This document shows positions 1-8,822 of a stretch of 64,000 bases of DNA, piece after piece. Position numbers and translations under genes: made by a program. Source of the stretch: Poriferisodalis sp965262965. Its GTDB lineage: Bacteria; Actinomycetota; Acidimicrobiia; Acidimicrobiales; Poriferisodalaceae. The notes under the pieces were generated by a model, which had not been told where the DNA came from, ran no database searches, and saw nothing but the letters and a program-made list of their open reading frames with translations. The first letter of the stretch is position 1, and each line of letters starts with the position of its first letter. The DNA is taken from positions 2,046,001 through 2,110,000 of the forward strand of contig NZ_OZ253573.1 of the NCBI RefSeq assembly GCF_965262965.1, written 5' to 3'.

Positions 1-972
1 ACGAGCCTGATTGGCCCATCGTTCGGAGAGCGATTCGACGTGTGCGTTGAGCCTGCGACGCAGAACGCAGGCATGATCGGTCGCCTCGGCCAGCAATTCC
101 ATCCAAGACCGAAACGCCTGCGATCGCTGTGGCGCATCCGGCGCGCACACAACACGAGCCAGGTCGAGCGCGTCGAAATACCGCTCCTTGTTGAGCATCA
201 GCGACGAGCTCACTGGCAGCGCTCCGCTCCCGATCACCCCGTCGCGCAGATACACGTACTGGATGAGTGCCCGGCCGGTTCTCCCGTTGCCGTCGGGGAA
301 GGGGTGGACGGTCTCGAACTGGGCATGGGCGATCGCTGCACGCACCAGCGGTATCCCGTCACCGTTGATGAACTCGATGAGATCTTCGAGCAGATCGTGC
401 ACGAGTTCCGCTGGCGGGCCGACGTGGCGAGCTTTGAGCGGGCCACCAAGGGCGCCGCCGCCGACCCAGTTCTGCCGGTCGCGGAGCTGCCCGGCAATCG
501 GGTCGTCGTCCCCCATCAATGTTGCGTGGATCTCGCGCAACGCATCGATGGTCAGGTCTGCGCCCGACGCTGCCAACTCACTCGCCTTCTTTGTTGTCGC
601 GACGTTGCGCAATGCCTGCATCTCGGGGACGGGCGGCTGGGTGCCGAAGAGGCTGAGTTGCGCTTCGGCCCGGGCAACCCGACGAGCTGACGGCCGGATC
701 TCTTCGATCGTGCTCGAGGCGATGCTCTCAGCTCGGTCCAAGAGCCACTCCGAAGCCATCCCTGGAGCATCCGCTGCCGACTGCGCGAGGTCCTCGCATC
801 GCTGGGCCGAAGCGGTGATCCGCTGCCATGTGTCAGCGTGCAGTTCCGGTGCCCATCCGCTGATCAGATGAGGGACGAAGGCAGAGAAGATCTGCTGCTT
901 CGGGTCGGTCGGTCGCGCTGCGCGAGACGTAAATGTTCGGTCGTCCCAGAATCGCTGCTGGTTCCAACCCAC
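1..972 (-). CDS. Fic/DOC family protein (C-terminus beyond window)
   Basis: The minus-strand frame is open from a GTG at 972 to the window edge, 324 codons. The catalytic Fic signature is complete: QFETVHPFPDGNGRTGRAL, with the HPFxDGNGR loop that binds the nucleotide of the transferred AMP. Fic proteins usually AMPylate a protein side chain; the target cannot be told from sequence. An upstream helix reads SSTIEEI, close to but not matching the class II inhibitory motif (S/T)xxxE(G/N), because the last position is Glu. The N-terminus (GWNQQRFWDD) resembles the long Fic proteins with an N-terminal Fic_N domain. ATG is absent near the start; GTG-972 is the best start after an in-frame stop upstream. 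It diverges from the amidase gene. Confidence 0.85.
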   Translation of the reverse strand, partial: MGWNQQRFWDDRTFTSRAARPTDPKQQIFSAFVPHLISGWAPELHADTWQRITASAQRCEDLAQSAADAPGMASEWLLDRAESIASSTIEEIRPSARRVARAEAQLSLFGTQPPVPEMQALRNVATTKKASELAASGADLTIDALREIHATLMGDDDPIAGQLRDRQNWVGGGALGGPLKARHVGPPAELVHDLLEDLIEFINGDGIPLVRAAIAHAQFETVHPFPDGNGRTGRALIQYVYLRDGVIGSGALPVSSSLMLNKERYFDALDLARVVCAPDAPQRSQAFRSWMELLAEATDHACVLRRRLNAHVESLSERWANQAR

Positions 973-1192
973 GATCGTGCCCTTCCGAATTGTCGCTCTG
1001 ACGAGGTTAGCGACATCTCAGGTGCTATGTGATGGTGAATTGTCGTTCGACCCATTCCTTCTCTGTGGTCACGCTGGCCCTCCCGTTCAGGTACCCGCAA
1101 TTGCAGGTGACGTGGCGTTCTTGACCGTGCTTACGCTGCGAAAGGTTTGGCCCTGTCGAGGGCCGCGACGACATACGACCCTGGGGGTAGCG

Positions 1193-2743
1193 GTGGCCAT
1201 TCCAGTACCCGACCTCAACGAGCTTCGGGCGATCTCGCAGAGCTGGAACCTGGGGCTTCACGACAACGAGCTGTCGGTGTATCAGGCGCTGATCGAAGGT
1301 GCATTGGGGTCATACGAGTACGTGGATGCGATGTACGACGCATCCAAGCCCGCTGCCCCGGAACGTCACAGTTACCACCCGGTCGACAGCGACAACCAGC
1401 TCGGTGCCTGGTACGCCCGGTGTGAGCTCCGCGGATCCGAGTTCGGTCCGCTGACGGGAAAGACGTTCGCCATCAAGGACAACGTGGCAGTCGCGGGGGT
1501 CCCGATGATGAACGGCTCGCGCATCGTGGAGGGATACATCCCCACCGTCGACGCCACTGTCGTGACCCGGATCCTGGCTGCGGGAGGCACGATCCTGGGC
1601 AAGTCGGCTTGCGAGGACCTGTGCTTCTCGGGCGCCAGCCACACGTGCGCCACTGGTCCCATACGCAACCCATGGGACACGTCGCGAACCTCGGGCGGTT
1701 CGTCGGGCGGCAGCGGCGCCCTGGTGGCCGCCGGCGAAGTGGACATGGCCATCGCGGGCGACCAAGGCGGCTCGATCCGGATGCCGGCCGCGTTCTGCGG
1801 CAACGCGGGACTGAAGCCAACGTTCGGCCTCGTCCCCTACACCGGCGCCTATCCGATCGAGTGGACCATCGACCATCTGGGCCCGATCGCACGCAACATG
1901 GCCGATCTGGCGCCATTCCTCACCGCGATCGCAGGCCCTGACGGCCACGACCCACGCCAACCCCATGCGCCATCGGGCATCGACTACTCCGCTGGCATGG
2001 ACGTCGGGATCGAGGGCCTCAGGGTTGGCGTCGTCGCCGAGGGATTCGGATGGGACGGGCTCAGCGACCCCGATTCCGACTCACTCGTGGAAACTGCCGC
2101 TCATCGTCTCGCGGACGCCGGCGCGATCGTCGAGACCGTCTCGATCCCCGAACACCGAGATGCCCTGCATGTCTGGAACGTCATAGCGACCGACGGCGCC
2201 ATGTGGCAGATGATTCGAGGCAACGGCTACGGCATGAACTACCGAGGCCGGTTCGACCCCGAACAGATCGAGCACTCACACCGAGGCTGGAAGGCCAACG
2301 CCCATCTCACATCGAAAACGCTCAAGTTCGTGATGCTGTGCGCGGAGCACACGATCTCCCATACCGGTGGCGGGGCCTATGCGCGAGCCGCCAACGTACG
2401 CCCGCAGATCAACGCCGCCGTCGACGCGGCGCTCGCCAACTACGACGTGCTGTGCTACCCGACGTTGCCGTTCCCGGCAACGAAGATTCCGTCGAGCGAC
2501 GCCCCGATCGACGAGTACGTGGCCCGTGCGCTGGAAATGATCCCCAACACGGCGGTCTCCAACGTGACCGGCAACCCTGACCTGACGATTCCGGTCGCAG
2601 CGGGCAATGGCATGCCGGTGGGCATGAGCATCGTGGGCAAGCAATGGGATGAAGCCCTGCTGATTCGGGTGGGTCGCGCCTATGAGAAGCTTGTGGGCGG
2701 GTTCGCCCAATCTCCGATGGCAAGAGAGAGGCTCGACGGCTGA
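1193..2743 (+). CDS. Amidase-signature family hydrolase
   Basis: A 516-aa hydrolase of the amidase-signature family, likely cytosolic, cleaving a carboxamide to acid plus ammonia. The Ser-cisSer-Lys triad is visible: Lys95 in FAIKDNVAV, the GGSSGGSG loop (Ser170/171), and nucleophile Ser194 in GDQGGSIRMPAAFCG. The run GLVPYTGAYPIEWTIDHLGP resembles rhodococcal nitrile-pathway amidases. I chose GTG-1193 because a G-rich Shine-Dalgarno (GGGGG) lies about 5 bases upstream and the protein then begins like its relatives; the open frame extends to 977 but that part looks non-coding. It precedes a two-component system and an amide/urea-type ABC transporter, suggesting the substrate is an imported short amide. 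The exact substrate is inference. Confidence 0.88.
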   Translation: MAIPVPDLNELRAISQSWNLGLHDNELSVYQALIEGALGSYEYVDAMYDASKPAAPERHSYHPVDSDNQLGAWYARCELRGSEFGPLTGKTFAIKDNVAVAGVPMMNGSRIVEGYIPTVDATVVTRILAAGGTILGKSACEDLCFSGASHTCATGPIRNPWDTSRTSGGSSGGSGALVAAGEVDMAIAGDQGGSIRMPAAFCGNAGLKPTFGLVPYTGAYPIEWTIDHLGPIARNMADLAPFLTAIAGPDGHDPRQPHAPSGIDYSAGMDVGIEGLRVGVVAEGFGWDGLSDPDSDSLVETAAHRLADAGAIVETVSIPEHRDALHVWNVIATDGAMWQMIRGNGYGMNYRGRFDPEQIEHSHRGWKANAHLTSKTLKFVMLCAEHTISHTGGGAYARAANVRPQINAAVDAALANYDVLCYPTLPFPATKIPSSDAPIDEYVARALEMIPNTAVSNVTGNPDLTIPVAAGNGMPVGMSIVGKQWDEALLIRVGRAYEKLVGGFAQSPMARERLDG

Positions 2744-2808
2744 ACGATGGGCACACGATCCGTGCTCTATTGATTGTGGAAACATCGGTCTCGGAGCGCA
2801 AGGAAGCC

Positions 2809-3993
2809 ATGGCTGAAGTCAGGCCCGGAGGAAACGGCACCAGCGGCAGTGAATCTGTCGGCCTCGAGGATCTCGAACGACTCGCGGATCTGAGCGAGAC
2901 GCTGGTCGGATTCCTCGACCCGGGAGCGCTCGCCCAACGCACTGCCACGTTGCTGCATCGCATACTGGGGCTCCCGCTCGTTTCGGTAGCGGTGCGAGAC
3001 GGCATGTCGCACTACGCGATGCGCGGAGTCCACGGCGCACGCACCGACCGTTTCCGCCAAGTCCAGTTGTCGACGGGCGAAGGCATGGGTGGCCGCGTCG
3101 TGATCGAGCGACGACCGATCGAGGTGGAGAACTACACCACCGACCCGCGCATCACGAATCACTTTGCCGACGTGGTTTCGGCTGAGGGACTCGGCGGCAT
3201 GGTGGCAGTGCCCGTCGAATACGGCGACGAGCTCGTGGGCATCCTGTACGGCGGTCTGCGCTCCATTGGTTCGATCGGTGACAGGTCCAAGGTGCTGCTC
3301 GAAGAAGCCGCCTTCAACTTGGCGCCAATGATGGTCGCCTCGATTCGGGCCGCCACTGCCATCCGACGTCACGTCGATGCCGAACGTCAACGAATCGCAA
3401 GCAGCCTGCACGACGACGTGGGCCAACTGCTGTTCTCGATCAGCGTTGCCGCTCAATGTCTGCGGGACGGAGGCAATGAGAGCCAATCCGCGATCGCCGA
3501 ACGCATTGAGCGGCAGGCACAAGAGGCAACCCAACGGATGCGCCAGGCATTCAAGGTCACCGAACCGGGTCGGCCCAATGAGTCCGCGACAGTTGCGCTG
3601 CAGAGCGAGATCGACGACTTGGCTGGCAGATCGGGACTCCTGGCACACTTCGTCGTGCGGGGGGCAATTCGTCCGATGCCGCAACGAGTCGAGGCTGCGC
3701 TCGTCAGCATCGCCCGCCAAGCCTTCTTCAACATCGAACAGCACGCGCGGGCGTCCATGGTCGTTGCCACGCTGGATTTCCGAGACACAGAAGTATCACT
3801 GGTCATCCAAGACGACGGACACGGGCTGCCAGAGGAATTCGAGCTGTTGGTGATTCCGTCGGGCGATCGGCACTGGGGCCTGGCTTCAATGCTGCGAGGG
3901 GCACAACGCCTCGGCGGCGACTTGGAGGTGCAGCCCGGAGAGGACGGCGGGACGACGGTCCGCATCACGATGCCCGTCGGCGAGAACCGATGA
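2809..3993 (+). CDS. GAF-domain sensor histidine kinase (NarL/HisKA_3 class)
   Basis: A soluble sensor kinase of about 394 aa with no membrane segment. Order: a GAF-like sensory domain at about residues 25-180, a HisKA_3 dimerisation helix with the phospho-acceptor His201 in ERQRIASSLHDDVGQLL, and a C-terminal ATPase domain with the D-G-HG-L motif (QDDGHGLP) and GLASM. This architecture pairs with LuxR-type regulators, and the next gene is one, overlapping by 4 bases (ATGA). The frame is open from TTG-2770; ATG-2809 is preferred since AAGGA lies just upstream. GAF suggests a cytosolic ligand or redox signal. Its place between an amidase and an amide-type transporter suggests control of that locus, which is inference. 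Confidence 0.88.
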   Translation: MAEVRPGGNGTSGSESVGLEDLERLADLSETLVGFLDPGALAQRTATLLHRILGLPLVSVAVRDGMSHYAMRGVHGARTDRFRQVQLSTGEGMGGRVVIERRPIEVENYTTDPRITNHFADVVSAEGLGGMVAVPVEYGDELVGILYGGLRSIGSIGDRSKVLLEEAAFNLAPMMVASIRAATAIRRHVDAERQRIASSLHDDVGQLLFSISVAAQCLRDGGNESQSAIAERIERQAQEATQRMRQAFKVTEPGRPNESATVALQSEIDDLAGRSGLLAHFVVRGAIRPMPQRVEAALVSIARQAFFNIEQHARASMVVATLDFRDTEVSLVIQDDGHGLPEEFELLVIPSGDRHWGLASMLRGAQRLGGDLEVQPGEDGGTTVRITMPVGENR

Positions 3994-4619
3994 CCGCTTC
4001 GGTACTGGTGATCGACGACCATCCCGTGGTGATCGACGGAGTCCGCCAGCTATTGGCGGGCGAGCTGGACTTCGACATGGTCGGCGAGGCCACCAACGGC
4101 GATGACGGGGTAGCACTGGCAAAGTCGCTGGCACCTGATGTGGTGCTGTTGGACCTGAAGCTGGGTGACAGCTTCGCACCGCACCTTTGTCGGCTGTTGG
4201 CTGAGGCTTCGCGGGCGTCTCGCATCGTGATTCACACTGCCTTCGACGACCGGGAACCGCTGCGGGCCTGCCTCAACGCCGGCGCGGTCGGAGTCGTGCT
4301 GAAGGACGCCAGCAATCTGGTGGACGCACTGCGCCGCGTGATGACCGGTGAGATCTACGTCGATCCGTCGCTTGTCGTGGACCCGAAGGTTCGGGCGCTG
4401 CGACTCGGGGAGGAAGGCGGCGTGTATGAGTCGCTGACCTTGCGGGAATACGAGGTCTTGTGTGTCATGGCGCTGGGCCGCACCAGCAAGGAGATCGCGG
4501 CCGAGTTGCATCTCGCCGAGAACACGGTGCGTAGCTACACCCAGGCGATGTTGTCAAAACTGCACGCACGTAACCGCATCGAAGCTGTGGCAATCGCCCG
4601 AGAGCTGAGACTCCTCTAG
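3990..4619 (+). CDS. LuxR/NarL-family response regulator
   Basis: A 209-aa two-domain regulator. The receiver domain has the acidic pair in VIDDHP and the phospho-acceptor Asp55 in VVLLDLKLGD. The C-terminal LuxR-type helix-turn-helix reads LTLREYEVLCVMALGRTSKE followed by AENTVRSY. It is translationally coupled to the preceding kinase gene (ATGA overlap), so the pair is a two-component system. The stop TAG is part of the CTAG target of the IS1380 copy inserted immediately after it, so the protein is intact but the gene is now separated from the transporter genes by 1.7 kb. Confidence 0.92.
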   Translation: MTASVLVIDDHPVVIDGVRQLLAGELDFDMVGEATNGDDGVALAKSLAPDVVLLDLKLGDSFAPHLCRLLAEASRASRIVIHTAFDDREPLRACLNAGAVGVVLKDASNLVDALRRVMTGEIYVDPSLVVDPKVRALRLGEEGGVYESLTLREYEVLCVMALGRTSKEIAAELHLAENTVRSYTQAMLSKLHARNRIEAVAIARELRLL

Positions 4620-6293
4620 CCCTGATTATTCACGAGTCGGGCGGACTGGGTTGTCTGGGTCCGCGGAAAGGCCCCTCTGACCTGCGACGATGTGTGTCTG
4701 TGATGAACGCATCCGCGAGTTCAGGGGGGCATCTCCGAGGTGAAACTTAGCAGTGTCACAAACGCGCGTCTGGCAGGCGGCGGGGATCGTGTGGTGTGGG
4801 GTTGTTCGCTTTGGGCGGGTTCGCGGACCGGGTCGGGCTGACCGAGGCGCTGTGGGGTGCGGTGCCCCCACGCGGCGAGCGGGCCCCGGTTCATGACCGG
4901 GGCGCGGTGCTGGTCCATGCGTTGTTGATGCTGGCCGGCGGCGGGGAGGCGTGCACCGACATCGAGCATCTGCGTGCTCAGCGGGAGCTGTTCGGCGACG
5001 TGGCGTCGGACTCGACGCTGTACCGCACCCTCACGGGCCTGGGCGAGGGCGGCGCCGCGGCGCTTTTGGGCGCGGCCGCAGCGGTGCGCGAGCTGTTGTG
5101 GGCCGACCGTGACCGCAGCGCGCCGCTGGTGGTCGATGTCGACTCGACGCTGGTGGAGGTCCGCTCGGAGAACAAGGCGGGAGCTGCGCCGCATTACAAG
5201 GGCGGGTTCGGGTTCCATCCGATGGTGTGCTCCACTGCGGACGGGGAGCCTCTGTGGATCAAGCAGCGGCCCGGCAACGCCGCCGCGAACGACATCGCCG
5301 ATCACCTCGAGGTGATCGACGCCGCTGTGGCGACGCTGCCCGAGCCCGACGCCGTGGGCCACCGCGAAGGCGACGACGACAGCGTCGTGGAACGCCCGCT
5401 GGTGGTGCGCATCGACGCCGCGGGCTGCTCGCCCGGACTCGCCGCGGCACTGCGGGACCGCAACATCGGCTATGCGGTGTCAGCTCGGTCGGCTCCGGGC
5501 GTCCAAGCAGCGATCCGCGGCGGCCTGGGCGACCCGGACCGCTGGCACAACGCCCCAAAGCGGCCCGCCCAGCGCAAGCGGCGCGGTGCTCAGGTCACCG
5601 ACCTCACCGACCTCGCGGACCTGTCGGGCTGGCCCGGCCGCACCCGGCTGATCGTGCGCCGCGAGCCGCGCCACCCCGGAGCGCAGCGCAGCCTGTTCCC
5701 CAGCGAGAACTTCCGATACTGGGGATTCCTGACCGACCAGCCCCGCAGCGCCGTGCAACCGGATCGGCTGATGCGCAGCCACGCCGACGTCGAGAACGCC
5801 GTGTGCCGGCTCAACCACAGCGGCCTGACGCGCATGCCGTTCACCGACTGGCACGCGAACAGCGCCTGGGCCGCCATGTGCATCATCGGCCTCGCGCCCC
5901 TCGGCTGGTTCCAGAACGCCTGCCTCACCGGGGCGCTGCGCCGCGCGGCCCCCAAACGGCTCCGCTGGGAGCTGTGGCACCTCCCCGCGCTCGTGTGCCG
6001 CACCGCCAGACGCGTCCTTTTGCGCCTGCCCGAACAGCACCCCGGCGCCAAAGCGCTCCTCGCCATCGCCCACCCCCGCTGACCCCCCAGCCAACCGGTC
6101 CCGCGCGACGCCTGCCCCCGGCGGGACAGCCCCGCCACGCCCCCAGCGCCGCCCAGCGCCGCCTGAGCGCCACAACCGGGGCCATCGGCTCCCCTGCGAC
6201 GCTCCCGCCGACGCCCCAACAGCCCCACACCACCAAACCGGGCGCAAAGCACACCGAAAATACGACCAACAGAATTCTCATGAATAATCAGGG
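4620..6293 (+). mobile_element. IS1380-family insertion sequence, copy 1
   Basis: The element is 1674 bp and flanked by direct CTAG repeats (4616-4619 and 6294-6297). The terminal inverted repeats begin CCCTGATTATTCA at both ends (16 of the first 17 positions match). It is nearly identical to the copy at 51481-53142. Compared with that copy it lacks 7 bp near the 5' end of the transposase and has a 9-bp duplication inside it. Confidence 0.93.
4796..6082 (+). CDS. IS1380-family transposase, N-terminally altered
   Basis: A DDE transposase of 428 aa. The DDE-type core includes VVDVDSTLVEV, a central conserved YKGGFGFHP stretch, and a C-terminal region with HADVENAVCRLNHSGLTRMPF. The other copy starts at a GTG 60 nt further upstream (protein beginning MKLSSVTNARLAGGG). 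In this copy a 7-bp deletion (GTGTGGG) near 4796 throws that start out of frame, so translation would have to begin at GTG-4796. The catalytic part is complete, but loss of about 20 N-terminal residues may reduce activity. Confidence 0.9.
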   Translation: MGLFALGGFADRVGLTEALWGAVPPRGERAPVHDRGAVLVHALLMLAGGGEACTDIEHLRAQRELFGDVASDSTLYRTLTGLGEGGAAALLGAAAAVRELLWADRDRSAPLVVDVDSTLVEVRSENKAGAAPHYKGGFGFHPMVCSTADGEPLWIKQRPGNAAANDIADHLEVIDAAVATLPEPDAVGHREGDDDSVVERPLVVRIDAAGCSPGLAAALRDRNIGYAVSARSAPGVQAAIRGGLGDPDRWHNAPKRPAQRKRRGAQVTDLTDLADLSGWPGRTRLIVRREPRHPGAQRSLFPSENFRYWGFLTDQPRSAVQPDRLMRSHADVENAVCRLNHSGLTRMPFTDWHANSAWAAMCIIGLAPLGWFQNACLTGALRRAAPKRLRWELWHLPALVCRTARRVLLRLPEQHPGAKALLAIAHPR

Positions 6294-6319
6294 CTAGCTA
6301 GCACCTGCATTCGCGGGTA

Positions 6320-6331
6320 GTTGCGCGCAAC
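6320..6331. promoter_or_regulatory. Perfect 12-bp palindrome, candidate operator
   Basis: GTTGCGCGCAAC is a perfect palindrome about 145 bp upstream of the binding-protein gene and just after the IS1380 copy. The position is suitable for a dimeric regulator such as the nearby LuxR-type protein. No other support is visible. Confidence 0.25.
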
Positions 6332-6474
6332 CCTGCAATCGCGTGTGTCGGCACATCCAGCCTGCGACATAAGCACTTGCAGAACACGCCTCAGACGCAT
6401 TGCGTCGCAGCGGTCGCACGGTGCGGTACCTGCGATCGATGCCTGAAGCGTCACGAAAGGGGAGACAAATTCTC

Positions 6475-7848
6475 ATGTCTGCAAATGCAAGCGTGGCCGG
6501 GCGCCGCGCCCGAAGTCAGCCTTACCGACTCGTCGTCGCACTCATCGCACTCGGGCTGACGCTGGCAGCGTGTGCCAGCAGCGATGATGCCGCCGAACCG
6601 GCGACCGAAACCGCAGCGGCCGTCGAAGCGGGCACTGCCGACACTGCTGCGGAGGCCACTGAGACCACGACGGCCGACATGGCGGACGACGAGGCCGCTG
6701 CGCCTGTGGAGACGGAGCCGATCCGTGTCGGCAGTCTCCTTGACGAGACGGGGCCGTTGAACATATACGGCACGCCGATGGCGGACGCGACCCGGCTCGC
6801 GATCGCTGACATCAATGCGAAGGGCGGCGTGCTGGGCCGTCAGCTCGAGCTCGTGGCGCTCGACTCGAAGTCTGATCAGAACGAGTACATCACCGGAGCC
6901 GACCAGCTGGTTGCCCAAGACCTCGCCGTGGTTCATGCCGGCATCACCAGCGCGTCGCGTGAGGCGATTCGGCCGATCTTCGACGAGGCCGAGTTGCTGT
7001 ACTTCTACAACGTCCTCTACGAGGGCGGCGTGTGTGACCGCAACACCTTCGTCACCGGCGTGGTGCCGACGCAGCAGCTGCAGGTGCTGATCCCGTGGGC
7101 TATCGAGAACATGGGGCCACGCCTTTACGTGCTGGCTGCGGACTACAACTACGGCCAGATCTCGGCCGACTGGGTCCGTGAGTACGCGGCTGCCAACGGC
7201 GGCGAGATCGTGGGAGAAGACTTCTTCCCCCTCGACGTCGCCGAGTTCGGCACGACGATCTCTGAGGTGCAAGACGCCAGCCCCGACGCAGTCGTGTCGC
7301 TGCTGGTCGGCGGCGCCCACATGTCCTTCTACAGCCAGTACGCAGCCGCCGGGGTCAACGCCGACATCCCCATCGTGTCGACGACGTTCGGTCTGGGCAG
7401 CGAACAAGTCGCACTCGATGGCGCCTCGTCTGAGGGCATCGTCGTCGCCTACCCGTACTTCGAAGAGCTCGACACCGCAGTGAACGCGGAATTCGTCGCT
7501 GCGTGGCAGAACGAATTCGGCAGCGACTACCCCTACATCACCGATCTTGCTGTCTATGTCTGGGAGGGGTGGCACCTGTGGGCTGACGCCGTGAACGCCG
7601 CGGGGACCCTGGACCGCGACGCAGTGATCGCACAACTCGAAAGCGGTGTCAGCTTCGGCAGCCCGAAGGGCGAGGTGACCATGGACGGCGGTTCGCACCA
7701 CCTGATCCAGCCGGTGAGCCTGGCCCGGGCCAATGACAGCAACGGCTTCGATGTCTTCGAGACGTTCGACAACATCCCGCCGTCGTTCGAACAGGACAGC
7801 TGCGATCTGATCGCCAGCCCCGACACGAACGAGCAGTTCACTCCCTGA
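6475..7848 (+). CDS. Urea/short-chain amide-type ABC transporter substrate-binding lipoprotein
   Basis: A 457-aa periplasmic-binding-fold protein. The signal peptide has a lipobox ending LAAC with the lipidated Cys at residue 33, followed by a long Ala/Thr/Glu linker. The mature part starts IRVGSLLDETGPLNIYG and carries LYEGGVCDRNTFVTG, a stretch typical of the UrtA/FmdD branch of the branched-chain amino-acid binding family, which binds urea or small amides. ATG-6475 is preceded by AAGGGGA about 11 bases upstream; the longer open frame from 6400 would lack a proper signal peptide. It heads a transporter operon. Leucine-type ligands cannot be excluded. Confidence 0.87.
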   Translation: MSANASVAGRRARSQPYRLVVALIALGLTLAACASSDDAAEPATETAAAVEAGTADTAAEATETTTADMADDEAAAPVETEPIRVGSLLDETGPLNIYGTPMADATRLAIADINAKGGVLGRQLELVALDSKSDQNEYITGADQLVAQDLAVVHAGITSASREAIRPIFDEAELLYFYNVLYEGGVCDRNTFVTGVVPTQQLQVLIPWAIENMGPRLYVLAADYNYGQISADWVREYAAANGGEIVGEDFFPLDVAEFGTTISEVQDASPDAVVSLLVGGAHMSFYSQYAAAGVNADIPIVSTTFGLGSEQVALDGASSEGIVVAYPYFEELDTAVNAEFVAAWQNEFGSDYPYITDLAVYVWEGWHLWADAVNAAGTLDRDAVIAQLESGVSFGSPKGEVTMDGGSHHLIQPVSLARANDSNGFDVFETFDNIPPSFEQDSCDLIASPDTNEQFTP

Positions 7849-7886
7849 TCTCGCTCGACGGCACCTGCGGTATGCAGTAGCGGGAA

Positions 7887-7908
7887 GGCGCCAACACCCC
7901 TCGGCGCC
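7887..7908 (+). terminator. Intercistronic hairpin
   Basis: GGCGCC is repeated 10 bases apart (7887-7892 and 7903-7908) and, being self-complementary, can form a 6-bp stem. It lies in the 110-bp gap between the binding-protein gene and the first permease gene, where partial termination or mRNA stabilisation is common. There is no U-tract, so it is not a strong terminator. Confidence 0.3.
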
Positions 7909-7958
7909 CTCCTGCGACTGCCGTATCGACCTGAAGAACAACGGAGCACGCCGAGCCG

Positions 7959-8822
7959 ATGGCCTTCGACCGACTCTTCAACCTCGGCTTCGATCTCGCC
8001 ACGACGATCTCGATTCTGGCCTTGGTGTCCATCGGTCTGGCAATTACCTTCGGCATGCGGGGGATCATCAACCTCGCTCACGGTGAGTTCATCATGCTGG
8101 GGGCTTTCACCACGCTCAGCGGGGTTCGCAACGGCCTCAACATCTGGATTGCGATGCTGGCCGCAGCCGTAGCGGTCGGTGTGTTCGGCATCATCGTCGA
8201 GCGGTTGCTCATCCGATGGCTCTACGCCCGCCTGGCCGACACGATGCTGGCGACCTGGGGCCTTTCGTTGATCATGGTGCAGGTCATCGAGAACCTCTAC
8301 GGATCGGTGACCGAGGGCATCGCGGTGCCAGTCGGCAATTTCAACGTCGGCAGCTATTCGATGTCGACCTACAACCTCGTGCTGATGGGGGCCGCTGCTG
8401 CGTGTGTGCTGGTCACCTACGCCGTCATGCACCACACCCGCTACGGGCTGCATGCGCGAGCGTCGGTGCAGTCGCCCACCATGGCCGAGAGCCTCGGCGT
8501 CAACACGTCCCGAGTGAACATGTGGACGTTCGGGTTCGGCGCAACGCTGGCCGGCGCCGCAGGTGCGCTGCTGGCTCCGCTCGTCGGCGTCATCCCGACC
8601 ATGGGCCAGACATTCGTGGCCCGTTCATTCATGACGGTGATCGTCGGCGGTCCGGCATTCGTCGCCGGGCCCGTGTCGGCCAGCGGACTGCTGGGGTTCA
8701 TTGAGAACCTCAGCACGAATTGGTTCACGCCCGTAATCGGCCAAGCCATGCTGCTGATCGCGGCGATCGTCATCCTGCGGTTCATGCCCCAAGGCCTCAC
8801 CGGCCGTCGGAGCTTGCGGTGA
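7959..8822 (+). CDS. Branched-chain/urea-type ABC transporter permease (LivH/UrtB-like)
   Basis: A 287-aa polytopic membrane protein of the LivH/UrtB family. It begins LFNLGFDLATTISILALVSI and contains GMRGIINLAHGEFIMLGAF, the conserved early signature of these permeases. The cytoplasmic coupling loop HTRYGLHARASVQSPTMAES and the terminal RFMPQGLTGR are also typical. It forms the membrane channel with the next gene product. The stop codon overlaps the next start (GTGA), so the two are translationally coupled. Confidence 0.9.
   Translation: MAFDRLFNLGFDLATTISILALVSIGLAITFGMRGIINLAHGEFIMLGAFTTLSGVRNGLNIWIAMLAAAVAVGVFGIIVERLLIRWLYARLADTMLATWGLSLIMVQVIENLYGSVTEGIAVPVGNFNVGSYSMSTYNLVLMGAAAACVLVTYAVMHHTRYGLHARASVQSPTMAESLGVNTSRVNMWTFGFGATLAGAAGALLAPLVGVIPTMGQTFVARSFMTVIVGGPAFVAGPVSASGLLGFIENLSTNWFTPVIGQAMLLIAAIVILRFMPQGLTGRRSLR

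Noticed and set aside
1147..1425. Alternative small genes around the amidase start
   Set aside because: They overlap the amidase in other frames and have Arg/Gly/Ser-rich shadow composition.
6451..7941. Minus-strand open frame of 496 codons
   Set aside because: Antisense to the substrate-binding lipoprotein gene, with low-complexity His/Arg/Val composition and no family pattern.
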